Below, in pieces: positions 1 to 11,899 of a stretch of 64,000 nt of DNA (positions are counted from its first letter, which is position 1; every line of letters begins with the position of its first letter). Source of the stretch: Gnetum montanum (Eukaryota; Streptophyta; Gnetopsida; Gnetales; Gnetaceae). Both the position numbers and the translations under genes were made by a program. The notes beneath the pieces were generated by a model. It worked only from the letters and a program-made list of their open reading frames with translations. It ran no database searches and was not told the origin of the DNA. The DNA is taken from positions 1 to 64,000 of the forward strand of contig MNCI01002843.1 in assembly GCA_015680685.1 (NCBI GenBank), written 5' to 3'.

Positions 1-641
1 GAAGACGCGATATCGCGGCCTAGTGTAAACCGCGTCTCATCATACGGCAATAAAGATGAGCTCTTTGATTCATCCTTGCAGCACTTGAGACTTATTTTCT
101 TACACATTTCTTTTATTTTATATTCTTATGCATTATTTTATTTTATTTTATTTTATGCACTTTACATTGTTGTTATTAGCACAACAATTCATTTTGATCA
201 ATTAAGAAAATCATTAAATTACACAAGCACGACCATTTCAAGCATGTGTGTAATGCTTGGTAACCCAGTAACGATTAGTGTTTGGTAATCCCAGCAGTGT
301 TACACTGGTTCAAGATGTGTACGGCAAGTGAGAACGGATGCTGGTGTTAGGATTAGTTAGAACTTAGTTAATGAGTAGTTAAGTTAAATTAGTCACCTAG
401 TTATCTCTCTCTTTCCCTATTAGCACAAGACATAAAACATAAAAGATATAAAAATCATATGCCTCAAGCTTACTTAACTATACAATCGTGACATACAAGT
501 AAGTTTGAGAAGACAACGATTAATCAACTCATCCTTGTTCCACAAGGGCGCATAAGCACTTAGTCCTTGGAATTCGACCAGATCATGCATAAAACGCTCA
601 TATTCGTATGGTTGAGCGTAGGGGTACCTCGCCACTCATCA
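1..641 (+). repeat. Truncated Athila-family LTR pieces
   Basis: Bases 1-41 end in CTCATCA after a GATATC palindrome, which is how minus-oriented LTRs of this family end. From about 42 the sequence runs in plus orientation and matches the middle and 3' part of the LTRs at 16666 and 60486: the 'taatgcttggtaacccag' stretch near 250, then the conserved end ggggtacctcgccactcatca at 621-641. The 5' part with promoter is missing and no primer site follows, so this is a fragment or solo LTR. The reading frame at 567-905 is antisense and sense LTR sequence, not a gene. Confidence 0.75.
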
Positions 642-771
642 CCTGTTGTCTCTCTTAGGTCTTCTAATGGACTAGCTTCTTTACCCATAGCTATCTATGA
701 TGTGAGAACCCCTTGTATATTTGACACAACTAAACACTATTGTGCATCACTTTGGGGATGCCTTAGCAAAT

Positions 772-1570
772 TGATGAGTGGTGAGGTACCCCTACACTCA
801 ACCATACGGAACAAGCATAGCACACGCGATTCAGTCGAACTCTATAGACTAAATGCCTATGTGCCCCATGGAATACGTGGGGTTAATCATTCGTTGTCTT
901 CCTAGACTTACTTGTTGTTATCACGGTGTATGGTTAAGTAAGTCCGAGATATGTGATTTTTTTGGTCTTTTTTGGTTTTTCTCCTATGCTGCTATCGAAG
1001 TGAATTGTTGAGAGAACTAACTAAGTCTAACTAATGACTAAGTCTAAATTAACTAGCGTCAGCATCCGTTCCCACTTACCGTACACACCCTAAACTATGC
1101 AACTGTGGCTACCAAACGCTAATCGTTACTGGGATCACCACACGTAACGCACGTGCTCGAAGTGGTCGTACTGAGGCACTTAACTGGCCTAAACGTGATG
1201 AGCAGCCGATTCCTTGACTAGCTGTACACATCCGTAGATGCTCGTAATCAAGGCGTACTCATCCCGCNAATAACAGGTAGGAAATAACATGTAATAAACC
1301 TATTCCATGCACTGCAAGGTTTATCCACAAAGCTCGTCTTTATTGCCATACACAACTTGTGTTCAGGTACAAAGCTACTCGAATAAAGATCCATTCACTT
1401 GGGGACTCCTACTACGAGCACATGGAAAATATTCTATCTCTAGAGTGATCAAACTGCCAGAGTTTCCCTACTTTTAACCTAGGATGGGAAATAAGGGGAG
1501 TGTTGTCTTTTATTTATAGATTTGGCGGTGGACCGCAATATTGCGGTGCATGCGATATCGCGTCTCATCA
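772..1570 (-). mobile_element. Solo LTR, Athila-like family, with CAAAT target duplication
   Basis: A complete 799-bp LTR in minus orientation: it opens on the plus strand with TGATGAGTGG and closes with CGTCTCATCA. It is flanked by the 5-bp direct repeat CAAAT at 767-771 and 1571-1575. The TATA box reads TATTTATA at 1511-1518 on the plus strand, next to GATATC palindromes at about 1530-1562. No primer site or internal sequence adjoins either end, so this is a solo LTR left by LTR-LTR recombination. It lies head-to-head with the plus-oriented piece ending at 641, separated by 130 bp of unrelated sequence. One ambiguous base is at 1268. Confidence 0.88.
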
Positions 1571-1575
1571 CAAAT

Positions 1576-3495
1576 CCTTGCTTATCTATTAGAACAATTA
1601 AGCCTTCTTTCTTTGCATACTACATTTAAGCAATGTCATCACATTCATTTACTTTAAAAATAAAATTTGTTTCATGCTATATTTAAAATATTTGTGAAAT
1701 AAAATACATTGAAATTAAAAAAAGTTAACCTTAACATTTACCTTGTATAGCTCACTATCATCTATGTATTAAAACTTTTCCTAACTTCTTCGAAACCGAA
1801 CTGAAAGATGTAGCATGCCTTAACAAGCAAGGTATAATCATTTACACTCCATTAGGATAAAATACACCTAGGTTGACGATCTTAGAGACAATGAGTGTGA
1901 GGTGATTCCTATTACTAACCATTTTGACATATTACATTCTATACCACTTGCGAAAAACAATAAATAATACTCTACATCTACACTAATTTCCAACACCTCA
2001 CGGAACCCATCCGTATTATATTTTTATTTTTATCTTCATTCAATTTTCAAAAGCCTCTGGGAATCCCATTTCCAAGCAACCAAGAACGTGTCCTTACTCA
2101 TCACATTTACACTTTTAAAAACCAATTTTTTAAGGCATTTTAAAAGGCAGGTTAAATTATCGCAAAATAGGAAATAAACAAACGGAAAATTACTGCACCC
2201 TTAGTTTACCAAATCTGAGCACAGCGAGAAACAGAACTTCAAAAAACAACCGTGGCCGAATCTTCCAGAAAACGTAAGGAACTTTATAAAATCGTAATCA
2301 TTTTCCAAAAAGCTCATCCATTGCACCGACAGATGCAGCGATGCCAGGTGTGAGCCGTCCTAATTACTGGAAAGCGACATTGGCAACTTTGTTGCTGCCT
2401 TACCATTTGAAAAACTTTGTGGATCCTTCAAAATTTCGCCGTCCACGATTTCTTTTAATGAAATCATTCCTTTCAAAAGTCTTTGACTGATAATTAATCG
2501 CCTGAAAGTTGAATGAACGAGGAATCAGCCTCTACCAGAGTCCGAATTCACAAGATTGTGGGTCGGTTTCGCTCTCACAATCTCGGTGGAATTGTTAAAT
2601 ATTTGTTTTGGGAAATCACACAGCTTGAAGGGTTGAAGGAAGAAATTAGAAATGACATTTTAATTTGAAAATTTAACCACATCAACTACCAGTAATGAAG
2701 CGACAAGTGTGATAAAAGTGTAATGGGTTCTGTCAGCAAAAAGTTGCAGGCAAAAACCATCAAACTTTGCCCAAAAACTGGAAACCAGACATCCGCATCC
2801 TTGATTAAGAAGCTACAACGTCTTGCACGTCCTTTCTATCCCATCAAACAAATCCAGCCCAACGTCTCTTAATGATCATAGAATAAGATCAAATCCAAAG
2901 TACACAGGCGCATCAGTTAATTTTTCGTGAAGACATTTTACATTAGTTGCATGTACATATAAGAGCCTGACAGGTGTTTTGTTCCTAAGTAACTCAGATT
3001 CGGGGTCCGACACCGCCCCCCAGATTCAAACATTTGTGAAAAATACTCCTACATATAAGAAGATTCATGCTCCTAAACAGTACAACTTATGGGCAGGTAC
3101 TACTGTTGCTGTTGAATAATTACAAAACACGCAAAAATCAAACCGTAGGATATTGTAGTTGCAGTCACGTGGTTTTCCATCATCAAGACTGCTTCTTATT
3201 TGTTATCTGCTTTCGGATTTCTTTTCTAAGGCCTGGTTTGAGTTCTGAGATTTCTAGCTTTGGTGACCAAAACCCCCAAAATGACTCCAGGCAAAAGGAG
3301 CATTTTCCTGTGTTTTTGACCCTTTTGTTGTTATGGGTCAATGGGATTTTAGCAGCAGGTTTGAAAGAGTTTTCATGCAAATTTTGCTTAGCAGAGTTTG
3401 TATCTGAGATTTTTTTCTTGAATGTATTGGCAAATGAAAAATCTGTAAGTGAGATTCACAACTTTGAAATGTTTGCATGCGTTTGTTCGGAGCAG
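1576..3495. other. Upstream flank of gene copy 1, no gene seen
   Basis: AT-rich DNA without a convincing exon. The first exon of the membrane-protein gene, which should hold a signal peptide, was not found. The open frame from 3067 to 3525 is in a different frame from the real exon and does not resemble the family. About 3330-3480 aligns loosely with 47700-47850 upstream of copy 2, so the duplication reaches at least this far. Confidence 0.5.
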
Positions 3496-4405
3496 ACCAA
3501 ACGGTGCAGAAAAACAGTTCGCTGATTCTGGCAGCAAACAGAACACACAGAAGAGACCCTCTTGATCATTTCAAGCGTTACGCAAGGGGATGGAACATTA
3601 CCAATCTACATTACTGGACTGTAAGTGATAATAATAGCCAAGAAAACCCCTGTTTTCTTTTTCTTTTTAAAGAAAATTTAACATTGGCATATTGATAATA
3701 TATTTGTAATTTTCGTATTGTCTTAAAAAATTTGTCTTTGGGCATTTTCAGTCTGTGGGTTTTACTGCTGCACCATATTTTGGGATTGCAATTGCCTGGT
3801 TTGCACTGTTTGGAATACTGATTTACCACTTCTGTAAGAAACGGGTTGATGTCACACTGCATCCTCATGCCCACACCATTTCGCTTATCTTGTTAATAAT
3901 CTGTACATGTGGTGGAATGTAAGCACTCATTTTTTTATACCGTTTCGTATGTCTTTTTGAACTGATTTTAAAAATTAGCATCCTGTAGTAAAGAATTGAT
4001 GGTAGCAAGTAATTCTCAGTGGGTTCCCTTCTGTTTATTTTCAAACGTTTCAAATTTATTTTCTAAAGAAAGTTTTAGGGGATAATTGCATGGAATTTTT
4101 TTTAGTATTTAAAATCAAAGGTTATATAAATTGGAACTTTACCCTAGATGTTTAAGGTCTTTATCTCTTTCTCTTAACGTAAACTGCGGAGAGTTTTTTC
4201 TGGGTTGGAAGAAGCGACCATAAGCGTGTTTGATTTTTCTCTCTTTCTGGTATTACTTATGATGTGTTTCTTCACCTATTATCTTTTGTATTTTTAATAA
4301 GCTTGTTTTCCAACCTTTCCTTTGAACTTCAGTTACTTAAAGTACTGTAACTGAGGATGTGAAACAAATATTGTTTTTTCATTTAAGCTGTTAGAGAACC
4401 AAACT

Positions 4406-4531
4406 CATAGTTCTATCTTGCAATAAATGAATATCAACTTTCTGGCTACAATCAGATGATCCCATATCCATAGTTCTATCTTGCAATAAATGAACATCAA
4501 CTTTCTGGTTACAATCATATGATTACATATG
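4406..4531 (+). repeat. 63-bp tandem duplication in intron of copy 1
   Basis: Two adjacent copies starting catagttctatcttgcaata begin at 4406 and 4469 and differ at a few bases. The matching intron of copy 2 (near 49150-49205) has one unit only, so the duplication probably arose after the gene was duplicated. Confidence 0.85.
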
Positions 4532-6827
4532 CCAATGTTTTTTCTTTGTTTTTTAAGTTTCTGTTTATTTAACTCTGTTTAATTCTCACTTTAATGTTGA
4601 TTGCAGAATTCAAACGTCTAACATTTTATTATTAATAAAATCTTTTGCTTACCTTTTTAAAAAAAATGCAGAGCTGGAAGTATGATCCTTTATAACTGAC
4701 AAGGACAGTTTAATCGTAGCATAACTCATACTCGGGATTTTGTTGTGAGAGAAGCTGAAAGTATAGTTCAAAATCTGAGAAATGTAACAGATATAATATC
4801 TCTTGCATTGGTGAATGAAATCGATTGTTTTCCTCCCTGTAACTCAGCAGCAAAGAGTTGTTGAAAAATGCAGCTAATACCCTTGAATCAAAGACAAAAT
4901 GATAATTCTCATAAGATTTAAAAAGTTCTTAATGCTGTGTATGTACCTTTGTCCCTCTGTACTAATAGTATATTGGAATATAGTATAATTTACTCTAAAT
5001 GACTTTTTTGTTGCAGGCATGTGGCCTTAATATGTCTTGCTGCATTGATGTTGACTTTGGCTTTTGCTGGATTTAGTATGATTCTCATGATCCTCCTTTC
5101 TCCAACTCAATATTTGAATTTTTAAATTTAGTTTACTTTTACATTTGCCATGTCTTATATTATTATTTTGTTGCTTTCAAGTAGAATCACTACGCAGATT
5201 GAAACCTTTGGTATACAGGTAAGTGAAAGTACACAAATTATAAAAATATTTGAACTTCTAATATGCTACTGATCTTATATTTAGGAAACTTGCTGGAATC
5301 ATGTTTCTGATTGTCATGATCTTATGCTTTGCTCTCCATCTTCGTCCTTATTGCATGGATGCTAGTAACAGCAACATTTATTGTCAGTGGTATATTTCTT
5401 CTACTTACCAAGTAAGTTTTTTAACATCCTTCCTTCAATTTGTATCTGCATACACCATCATTTTTTTTTTATAAAATCGACATCTCCAAATCTATATTGG
5501 CTGGCTCAGTGAAAAGATAATTCCATTTACAAAAGAACCAACATATCATCATTATCAGCTTTTGCTTTTACCCTTTAACAATAGTACTTGTAGTTTTAAA
5601 ACCCTTGTAAGCTTACATAAACCATAACAGTCAACAATGTCTATGAATATTTTTGAACATTTTATCATTTATTATATTTAATATCCTAGAGGAATTCAAA
5701 CTATAAAAGTGTGATATTCACCTTGATATTCTGCATGGAAATTCCTGATATTGTTATCATTATTTTCCAAGTTAGAATCAAACCATGTTTTCCCTTGTAA
5801 GCACGATGGTCACAGTTTTGTGAGTTCTGTGTCTTTTCTGTTTTGAATGATGGAATGCAATCTTGAAGATGTGAACCTTATTAGTGCTAAGTTTCAGCTG
5901 CAAATTATTTGAATGAATGCTTTTTCCTCTATAATCATCGTTGTTTCTACCTATAGTTGAGGGCTATCCTGTAGGTATACTATGTGCTATCTTGGTTCTT
6001 GAAGATTTCCTTAGTTTCATTTAACAGTTTTTTTCTCTTTGGTAGTGTCATTGAGCTTCTAAAAAGAGCTTAATGTTGTTGAGAATATTTAGAATGATTG
6101 AATGTAGTATTAAATTGATAGTCACATGAAATTTTCTGTTGAGTGTTACCATGTATTAGATCCTGGAAATGTTAAACCTTTTTACTTTATTTTCTTGCTT
6201 AAGTTGAACATTGGTTGTCTGAGCTCTAGTCTCTTGATCTTGAATTTTTCCAGATATGATTGGGCTTTTTATTCCTGATTTGAAATAGTTAACTTTTATC
6301 TTCAAAAGCGCATAAGCACTGTTGACAATTCTTATGTTAGGGATATTGATTTAGGACACTTGTGACTGTTATATACATTATGTTTTGTGGTGCACTTATA
6401 GTGCAATCTCCAAGACTGGTTTATGGTTGCTGTCTCAAGGTTTTCATTGCAATGTTGAATTTTATTTGGTGCTTCTTGTGTATATTACTGCCTGTTTAGG
6501 ATTTTCATTTATTTTTAGCCAAAATGGTTGTAATTTTCTTTTGCAACAGGATTCTTTTGTTACAGGCTTAAGATGTTTCTGTTTTGTTGGTTATTTATCA
6601 TATCTGTGACAAAGGAACTTCATATGATGAAGTTTTTAATGATAACCATTATTGTTGCACATGAACCTTAAGTGATCTGTTTGTTCTGATTGAATTTTTT
6701 GTGACTGAAAATGTCATATTATTATTGCATTGTTCTTGTGGTTGGGCTTTTTTCACATATTGAGAAGCAGTCATTTGCATTTAAAACATTAACGATAATC
6801 ATTATCATTGTCTTTATGTCATTAGAA

Positions 6828-6918
6828 CTCGTATAACTGAGTTGGCCGATATCTCAGTATAACTATGCAGATATTGAATCCTTGTGATGCAAGCCACAAG
6901 CCCTACCAACACGCCACA
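6828..6918 (-). mobile_element. Degenerate tRNA-derived SINE-like insertion in intron
   Basis: On the minus strand the order is an A-box-like TTGGTAGGGCTTGTGG followed by a B-box-like AAGGATTCAATATC, about the spacing of a tRNA-derived SINE. A related unit with a clear target duplication sits in the equivalent intron of copy 2 (52910-53005). Old and diverged; no clear poly(A) tail. Confidence 0.5.
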
Positions 6919-8566
6919 CTTTGTTAACCAAAACAAAAGTGTTTGTTTAATAAAAACATGCGTGCACCATATCCATAAGAATTATTAAACAGAGATATCT
7001 GGGAAAGACTTTTTCTGGTATTTAAAATATCAATTTCTCTTTTCAAATTCTAAGTAAGCATCTTAAGTTGCTTTGACAGGACATTGCCAAGCACAAAGCA
7101 ATGGTCTATATCTAGTAAAAACAATGTGCTTTACCTATTACTAAAAAATGATAAGGTAATTTTTCGGTCTTAAAGTGATTTCTTTCTGTACAGATCATAT
7201 GCTAGCTATTGGAATTTTTATTATATTTTCATTATGAATTTTTTATCCATTCCAGACTAGTTTTGTACAGGACATTACAATTTCAAGTAGACTAAACATT
7301 AAAGTGCCATTCTATAGTACAAAGAGTTTGAAAATGCAAGTTCTATATGACAGTAATGGACTCGGTGGTTTTTTCCTTTAACACTATGTTGTACCTTTGG
7401 CAAATTTTGTAGAAAGCATTTAATGGTGCTTCTCATTACTATTTTAGCAGAAACTCTGGTAATTCGTTCCACAAAAAGGTTCCATATGCTTCTGACAAAT
7501 AAAGCAACTCCTGATGTCAAAGGCATTTGTTGAATCTTTTTATAGTAAAAAATTGGTATTCTAGCAGCATTCCTTGTAGGAATTTGAAAATGCTGAAGAT
7601 GACACTGTTTGCATTCTAATTTTTATGTATATGCCATCTGGTATCTGTCAGCGTTCGGTGTGATAACAAAATCTTTAAAACCACTATTTGATGCATTGAA
7701 TCTAAAATGTCTTTTGTCAAGAATAGATTATTAGCAGCTTATTTTACATTGGTTTGTCTATGAATGAACCAATGTTGTTGGGGATACCTGCATTTCTATG
7801 GAACAATGGGTTGCACATCCTTATGCAGATACTTCCCTTTATGAAATTTTGCCCTGTGTAGATGTTGATACTGCCAAGCAATTTTTAACCCAAAGCAAAC
7901 AAGTGACCAACAAAGTAGTGGATGTAATAAACCTTGTAGTAACCTCAATTTTCAACTCTGACCGGCTGGGATCTGGCATAATTAGTTATAATCAATCAGG
8001 ACCAGCAATGCCTCTTCTTTGTAATCCTTATACATCTCAGTTGGAAGACTGAAACTGTACTAGTGGAGAAGTCAGCCTTGAAGATGCTTCTCAGGTTAGT
8101 GAAATTTTTGCTTGTGCATGATTTTTAAATAAGTGGTCTAATCTATATACAGTCCAAAGATCTTACCAATTGGTTTCCTCAGATGTAGAAGAACTACACG
8201 TGCTTTGTTTCATCTTCTGGTAATTGTATCACAAGTGGAAGAGTGAGTCCTGAAATATACAATGAACTTACTTTGGCAGTTGAGATTAGCTATGGCTTGT
8301 ATAAATATGCTCCATTTCTGATAAATCTGGAGGACTGTACATTTGTGAGAGATGCCTTTACAAGTATAACAACCAAATACTACCCTGAACTTTGCAAGCA
8401 GCTACGGTGGGTTTACATTGGTTTGACATGTGTGGGCACTGGAATTTTGTTGTCAATTGTTTTTTGGGTTACTTATAGCAAGCAACGCACTAGGAGCATT
8501 CAAGTTGGAAATGGGCTCAGTTCATTGTGGGGACTAGGTAAAGAGAAGTTGAGTAGATATGCTTAA

Positions 8567-9263
8567 AAAGAATTACAACCTGTTGTATTATTTATGCTCT
8601 AATGTGTGTATATTTATAAATCTATATTGTGATGCCATGATTGTTTATTTAAACTCAATTTCGCCCATTTTGAAGCTGGTGCGGTTTTTTCTCAGACCAT
8701 TTGAATGTGTTTACAGAAGCTTGCACAGAATAGGTACAGATGGTTTTGTGCTGTAATTAACAAAGGATTTTGGAAGATTTATATTTATTTTAAGTTGCGA
8801 ATTTTTCATATTCAGTTCTCAGCCAACTACTTAACATCTCTGCTCTCTTGTAACTTGTAGGTAATAATTTTCAAGGTTAAGCCCGATTCTGCTTAGAGAC
8901 CTATTTCATAATTTGTCTTGGGAAAAAAATTTCTGAGATGCATTGACTTATATTTTATTTGAGACCAAGTTTGAAGAACATTTAGGGCTACTTCTGTACG
9001 CTAAAAGCAAATAGGTTTTATTGTAGTTAGTGATGACATTGATAATAAATTTCATCATAAAGCATAAAGAGTGCTTGCAAAGGGAAATTTGTTCTTTTAT
9101 ACTGAGTCTGCCTATAATGACAAGCTTGAGAAGCTTGTTTGTCTCCCGTAATCGTTTTTTAAAATGCTTACGAGCAAAATGTATGTTTGCAATAATGTAC
9201 TAGTACTGTGTCTCATTACTTATCCACTATGGGCATGAGAAACACAATTTCTTTGGTCAATTG
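8567..9263. other. 3' flank of gene copy 1
   Basis: AT-rich non-coding sequence, probably the old 3' untranslated region and flank. Parts near 8690-8740 (the 'acagaagctt' area) resemble 54800-54860 downstream of copy 2. No gene seen; the short frame at 8559-8756 overlaps the stop of copy 1 and has no recognisable content. Confidence 0.5.
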
Positions 9264-9687
9264 TGTTATGAAATTAATTAAATCTGCAAATTGAAATAAC
9301 AAAGACAACAAAATAAATATACGTGGAAATGCCAAAGTGGAGATGGAACCAATGCAAGGCTTTTCTGTTATTTGGAAAAAATATCCCAAAGACAATTTGT
9401 TTTTGATAGTTCTCACAGCTTCTTGTTGCCATGATACTATTTAAGTCTTTACTTTCACACTTTGTTGTTGTGGTTCTTAACACATATTTCTACCCTTAAT
9501 TATAACAGAAAATAATAGTTTTTTTTAATTACAAACTTTAAATAATTTTAAAAATTGCTAATTATATCTCAAGAAGAGAATTCTTCACATTAGAGAAAGT
9601 TATGAAGGACATACCTTAAATCAATAAAAAATAGAGAAAGAGTTTTCTTCACATTGATTGATAGTTAACAATTCTTAAATTTTTACA
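9264..9687 (-). repeat. 3' LTR of copia element
   Basis: 424 bp, starting TGTTATGAAATT and ending ACA on the plus strand. It aligns over its length with the 450-bp partner at 13978-14427 but with many substitutions and small gaps, so the insertion is old. Confidence 0.9.
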
Positions 9688-9776
9688 TTAACTGCTTCTA
9701 CCACTTGAAGAAAAATCTGACAAATCTTCACATTAGAGTTGCATTGGTTTCAAGTTGCATTTTTACATCTCTTATT

Positions 9777-10430
9777 CTAAGCTATTTTGTGCAAAAAAAA
9801 AACATGCACATCATTTGCCACTACTTCAGGGAATGCATTCACAACATTTTTCTTCATGCTAATTTTCTGCAAATTAATTAAACCTTCTTCAAGAGCATTT
9901 CTAATAAAATGATATTTAATATCAATATGTTTTGTTTTGTTATGATATGCGAGGCCGATACATGTTTCAAGCAATACAAGAAACACAAACACCTGTCTCA
10001 CTTCGAGGTCGTGGACCTGAGCCTTTATTTTCGCTTGTTGACCTTCAGGTCGAAGTGAGGTGTGCCTCTTCGGGTGGTCCCTACGAGGTGGGTTACTCCT
10101 GCATCTACGGGTACGGCAGCAAGAAGGGGTAAGGTCAAACCTTACCAACTCCCCTTCCTCCTGTGGCACAAGCAAAGAATCCTGTTCTTTGTTGGGTAAC
10201 CAACAAATCAAGTAAAAAGTCAAATATTAGTTGGGTAACCAACACGCATGTAATGACGGTTATGACGTATGTCACCACCGACAGCCTCTGGCGAGGTGGG
10301 AATTTCTTGCTAGATGTAAAGCACTTTGGTTGTTGTAGAAAATTTGATAATTGTCTTGCTTTACACCAAGAAATTGTAAAAATCTTCACAACGATAACAT
10401 CTCCTTACATGCTTTTATCAACACCACATA
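9777..10430 (-). pseudogene. Copia RNase H domain, interrupted
   Basis: Read on the minus strand, QSALHLARN (about 10300-10330) and TKHIDIKYHFIRNALEEG (about 9890-9945) are the two conserved ends of the copia RNase H region, normally about 10 residues apart. Here they are separated by about 340 bp of unrelated sequence. The long frame 9777-10223 fuses the end of RNase H to that insert and is not a real protein. Confidence 0.8.
9955..10296. mobile_element. Unclassified ~340-bp insertion in copia RNase H
   Basis: GC-richer than its surroundings. GCGAGG occurs at 9949-9954 and 10291-10296 and may be a target duplication, though the true ends are uncertain. Inside are an inverted pair (cacttcgaggtc near 9998, aggtcgaagtg near 10048) and two copies of the palindrome-containing TTGGGTAACCAA about 40 bp apart (near 10192 and 10231). 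It could be a SINE, a TRIM LTR or a small DNA element; no match recognised. Confidence 0.5.
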
Positions 10431-11039
10431 TTTAGATTTTGTAATTGAGAAAGTTGTTAGAGCTTGAAGTTTTGACATCTAGCTTATTGCAGCATTACTT
10501 AAAACAAAAGCATAAGTTGTAGTTAAATGTTTGGTATCTAAATCAACTGCAAAATTTGCATCCACATAATCACAAATATTCAAATCATTATTTTCAAAAC
10601 ATAAATAGGCAGATTGAGTTCCCTTTAAGTATCAAAGAATCCATTTTATAGCAAGCCAAAGGTTCCAACCATAATTATTTCTATATCTACTAACAATATT
10701 AATTGTTTATGCTATACTTGGATGAGTGCATACCATAACATACATTAAAGAGCCAATACCGGAAGTATATAATATCTTTTACTTTCACAATTTCTTTTTA
10801 TAGTACTAGGATAGTCTTTCTTAGATTATTGAAAATGATAAGCCAAAGGAGCACTTACAAGTTATGCTTTTGACATATTAAAATGTTCTAACACTTTTCC
10901 AATATACTTATTTTGACTAAGCCACAAATTTTTCTACTTTCCATCTATGCAAATATGCATTCCAAGGATTTTTTTAGCCTATTCCAAATCGTTCATAGCA
11001 AACTATTCACTCATCTCAATGTTAAGTTGTTTTATTTTT

Positions 11040-11560
11040 GATATATCATTCCCTGCAATTAGCATATCATCTACATACAATAGTAAAATTACAAATTTAT
11101 TTTTCACTTGAGAAATAAACACAATGATCAAGATCACTCCTACAATAACCTATTTCATGCATAAAAGAATAAATTTTTTATACCATTGTCTAGAAACTTG
11201 TTTTAAACCATATAAACATTTCTTCAAGTGATGCATTGTGAGGTTTAGTTTGATGAACAAATCCTTTTAGTTGATGTATATATATTTCTTCATTTAAATC
11301 GCCATGTAGAAAAGTTGTTTTACCATCTTATTATTCTAACTCCAAATCTAAACAACCAATGAAAGAACAATTTGAATAGAAGAATCCTTAACAATGGGAG
11401 AAAAAATTTCTGTAAAATCAATTCCTAGTTTTTGATTGTAACCTTTAGCTACTAATGTAGCTTTATAAAGATTCCTCCCATTTACCTCATTCTTTAAAGT
11501 AAAAATCCATCTATTTTCAAGTGCTTTACATGCCTTGGGTAATTCCATCAATTCCCAAGT
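11040..11560 (-). pseudogene. Copia reverse transcriptase, degraded
   Basis: The N-terminal part is open at 11348-11551 and holds the copia signature KATLVAKGYNQKLGIDFTE followed by FSPIVK. The catalytic box YVDD, in the context LYVDDMLIAGND, is intact at 11066-11077. Between and after these the frame is broken several times. The enzyme would copy element RNA into DNA in virus-like particles; this copy cannot. Confidence 0.9.
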
Positions 11561-11899
11561 TATATTCTATTGGAATGAATTCCATTCCCTTTTCATAGTT
11601 CCTTTCCATCAAGATTAGCAAGAGCTTCTTTCACCATTTTAGGTTCACCACAATCTGTATAAAGAATATAATCTTTAAATCTAGCAAGAGGATGTATTAT
11701 TCTGCTTGAATGTCTTCCCCCATGTGATGTATTTTTTACAAGATTTTCCTCATTAGTTTCTTTTCCTCATCTTCATTTGAAAATTCTGGGATGTTTTGGT
11801 TTGCCACTTGCTCTTGTATTATATCTTCTTTAAATTGCAAAACAAATATAGGAACTTGCTGTGTAATAGAATTAGAAAATTTTTTCCATTAAAAATCAT

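Larger units (their letters stand above)
3496..8566 (+). pseudogene. Plant polytopic membrane protein pseudogene (AT2G12400-like), copy 1
   Basis: Recognisable exons are 3496-3620, 3752-3918, 4672-4938, 5017-5075, 5182-5218, 5340-5411, about 7773-8094 and 8183-8566. Hallmarks include RDPLDHFKRYARGWNI before the first membrane span, MEQWVAHP, YNQSGPAMPLLCNPY and a last span in exon 8. I recognise the plant family of about five membrane spans with a cysteine-bearing ectodomain represented by Arabidopsis AT2G12400; its biochemical role is not well defined. Lesions: TGA at 4697-4699; exon 3 is about 22 nt shorter than in copy 2 and frameshifted; acceptor AG changed to AT at 5338-5339 and to AA near 7771; TGA at 8050-8052; TAG at 8186-8188 replacing Trp. 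The first coding exon was not found. The C-terminal exon alone remains open (8243-8566). Confidence 0.82.

Noticed and set aside
567-905. 112-codon plus-strand frame near the window start
   Set aside because: It spans the end of one LTR, the spacer and the start of the inverted LTR; chance frame.
3067-3525. Frame with a hydrophobic start as first exon of gene copy 1
   Set aside because: Its frame runs out of phase with the real exon, its sequence does not fit the family, and copy 2 has no equivalent.
9777-10223. 148-codon minus-strand frame
   Set aside because: Joins the copia RNase H end to an unrelated insertion; not a gene of its own.
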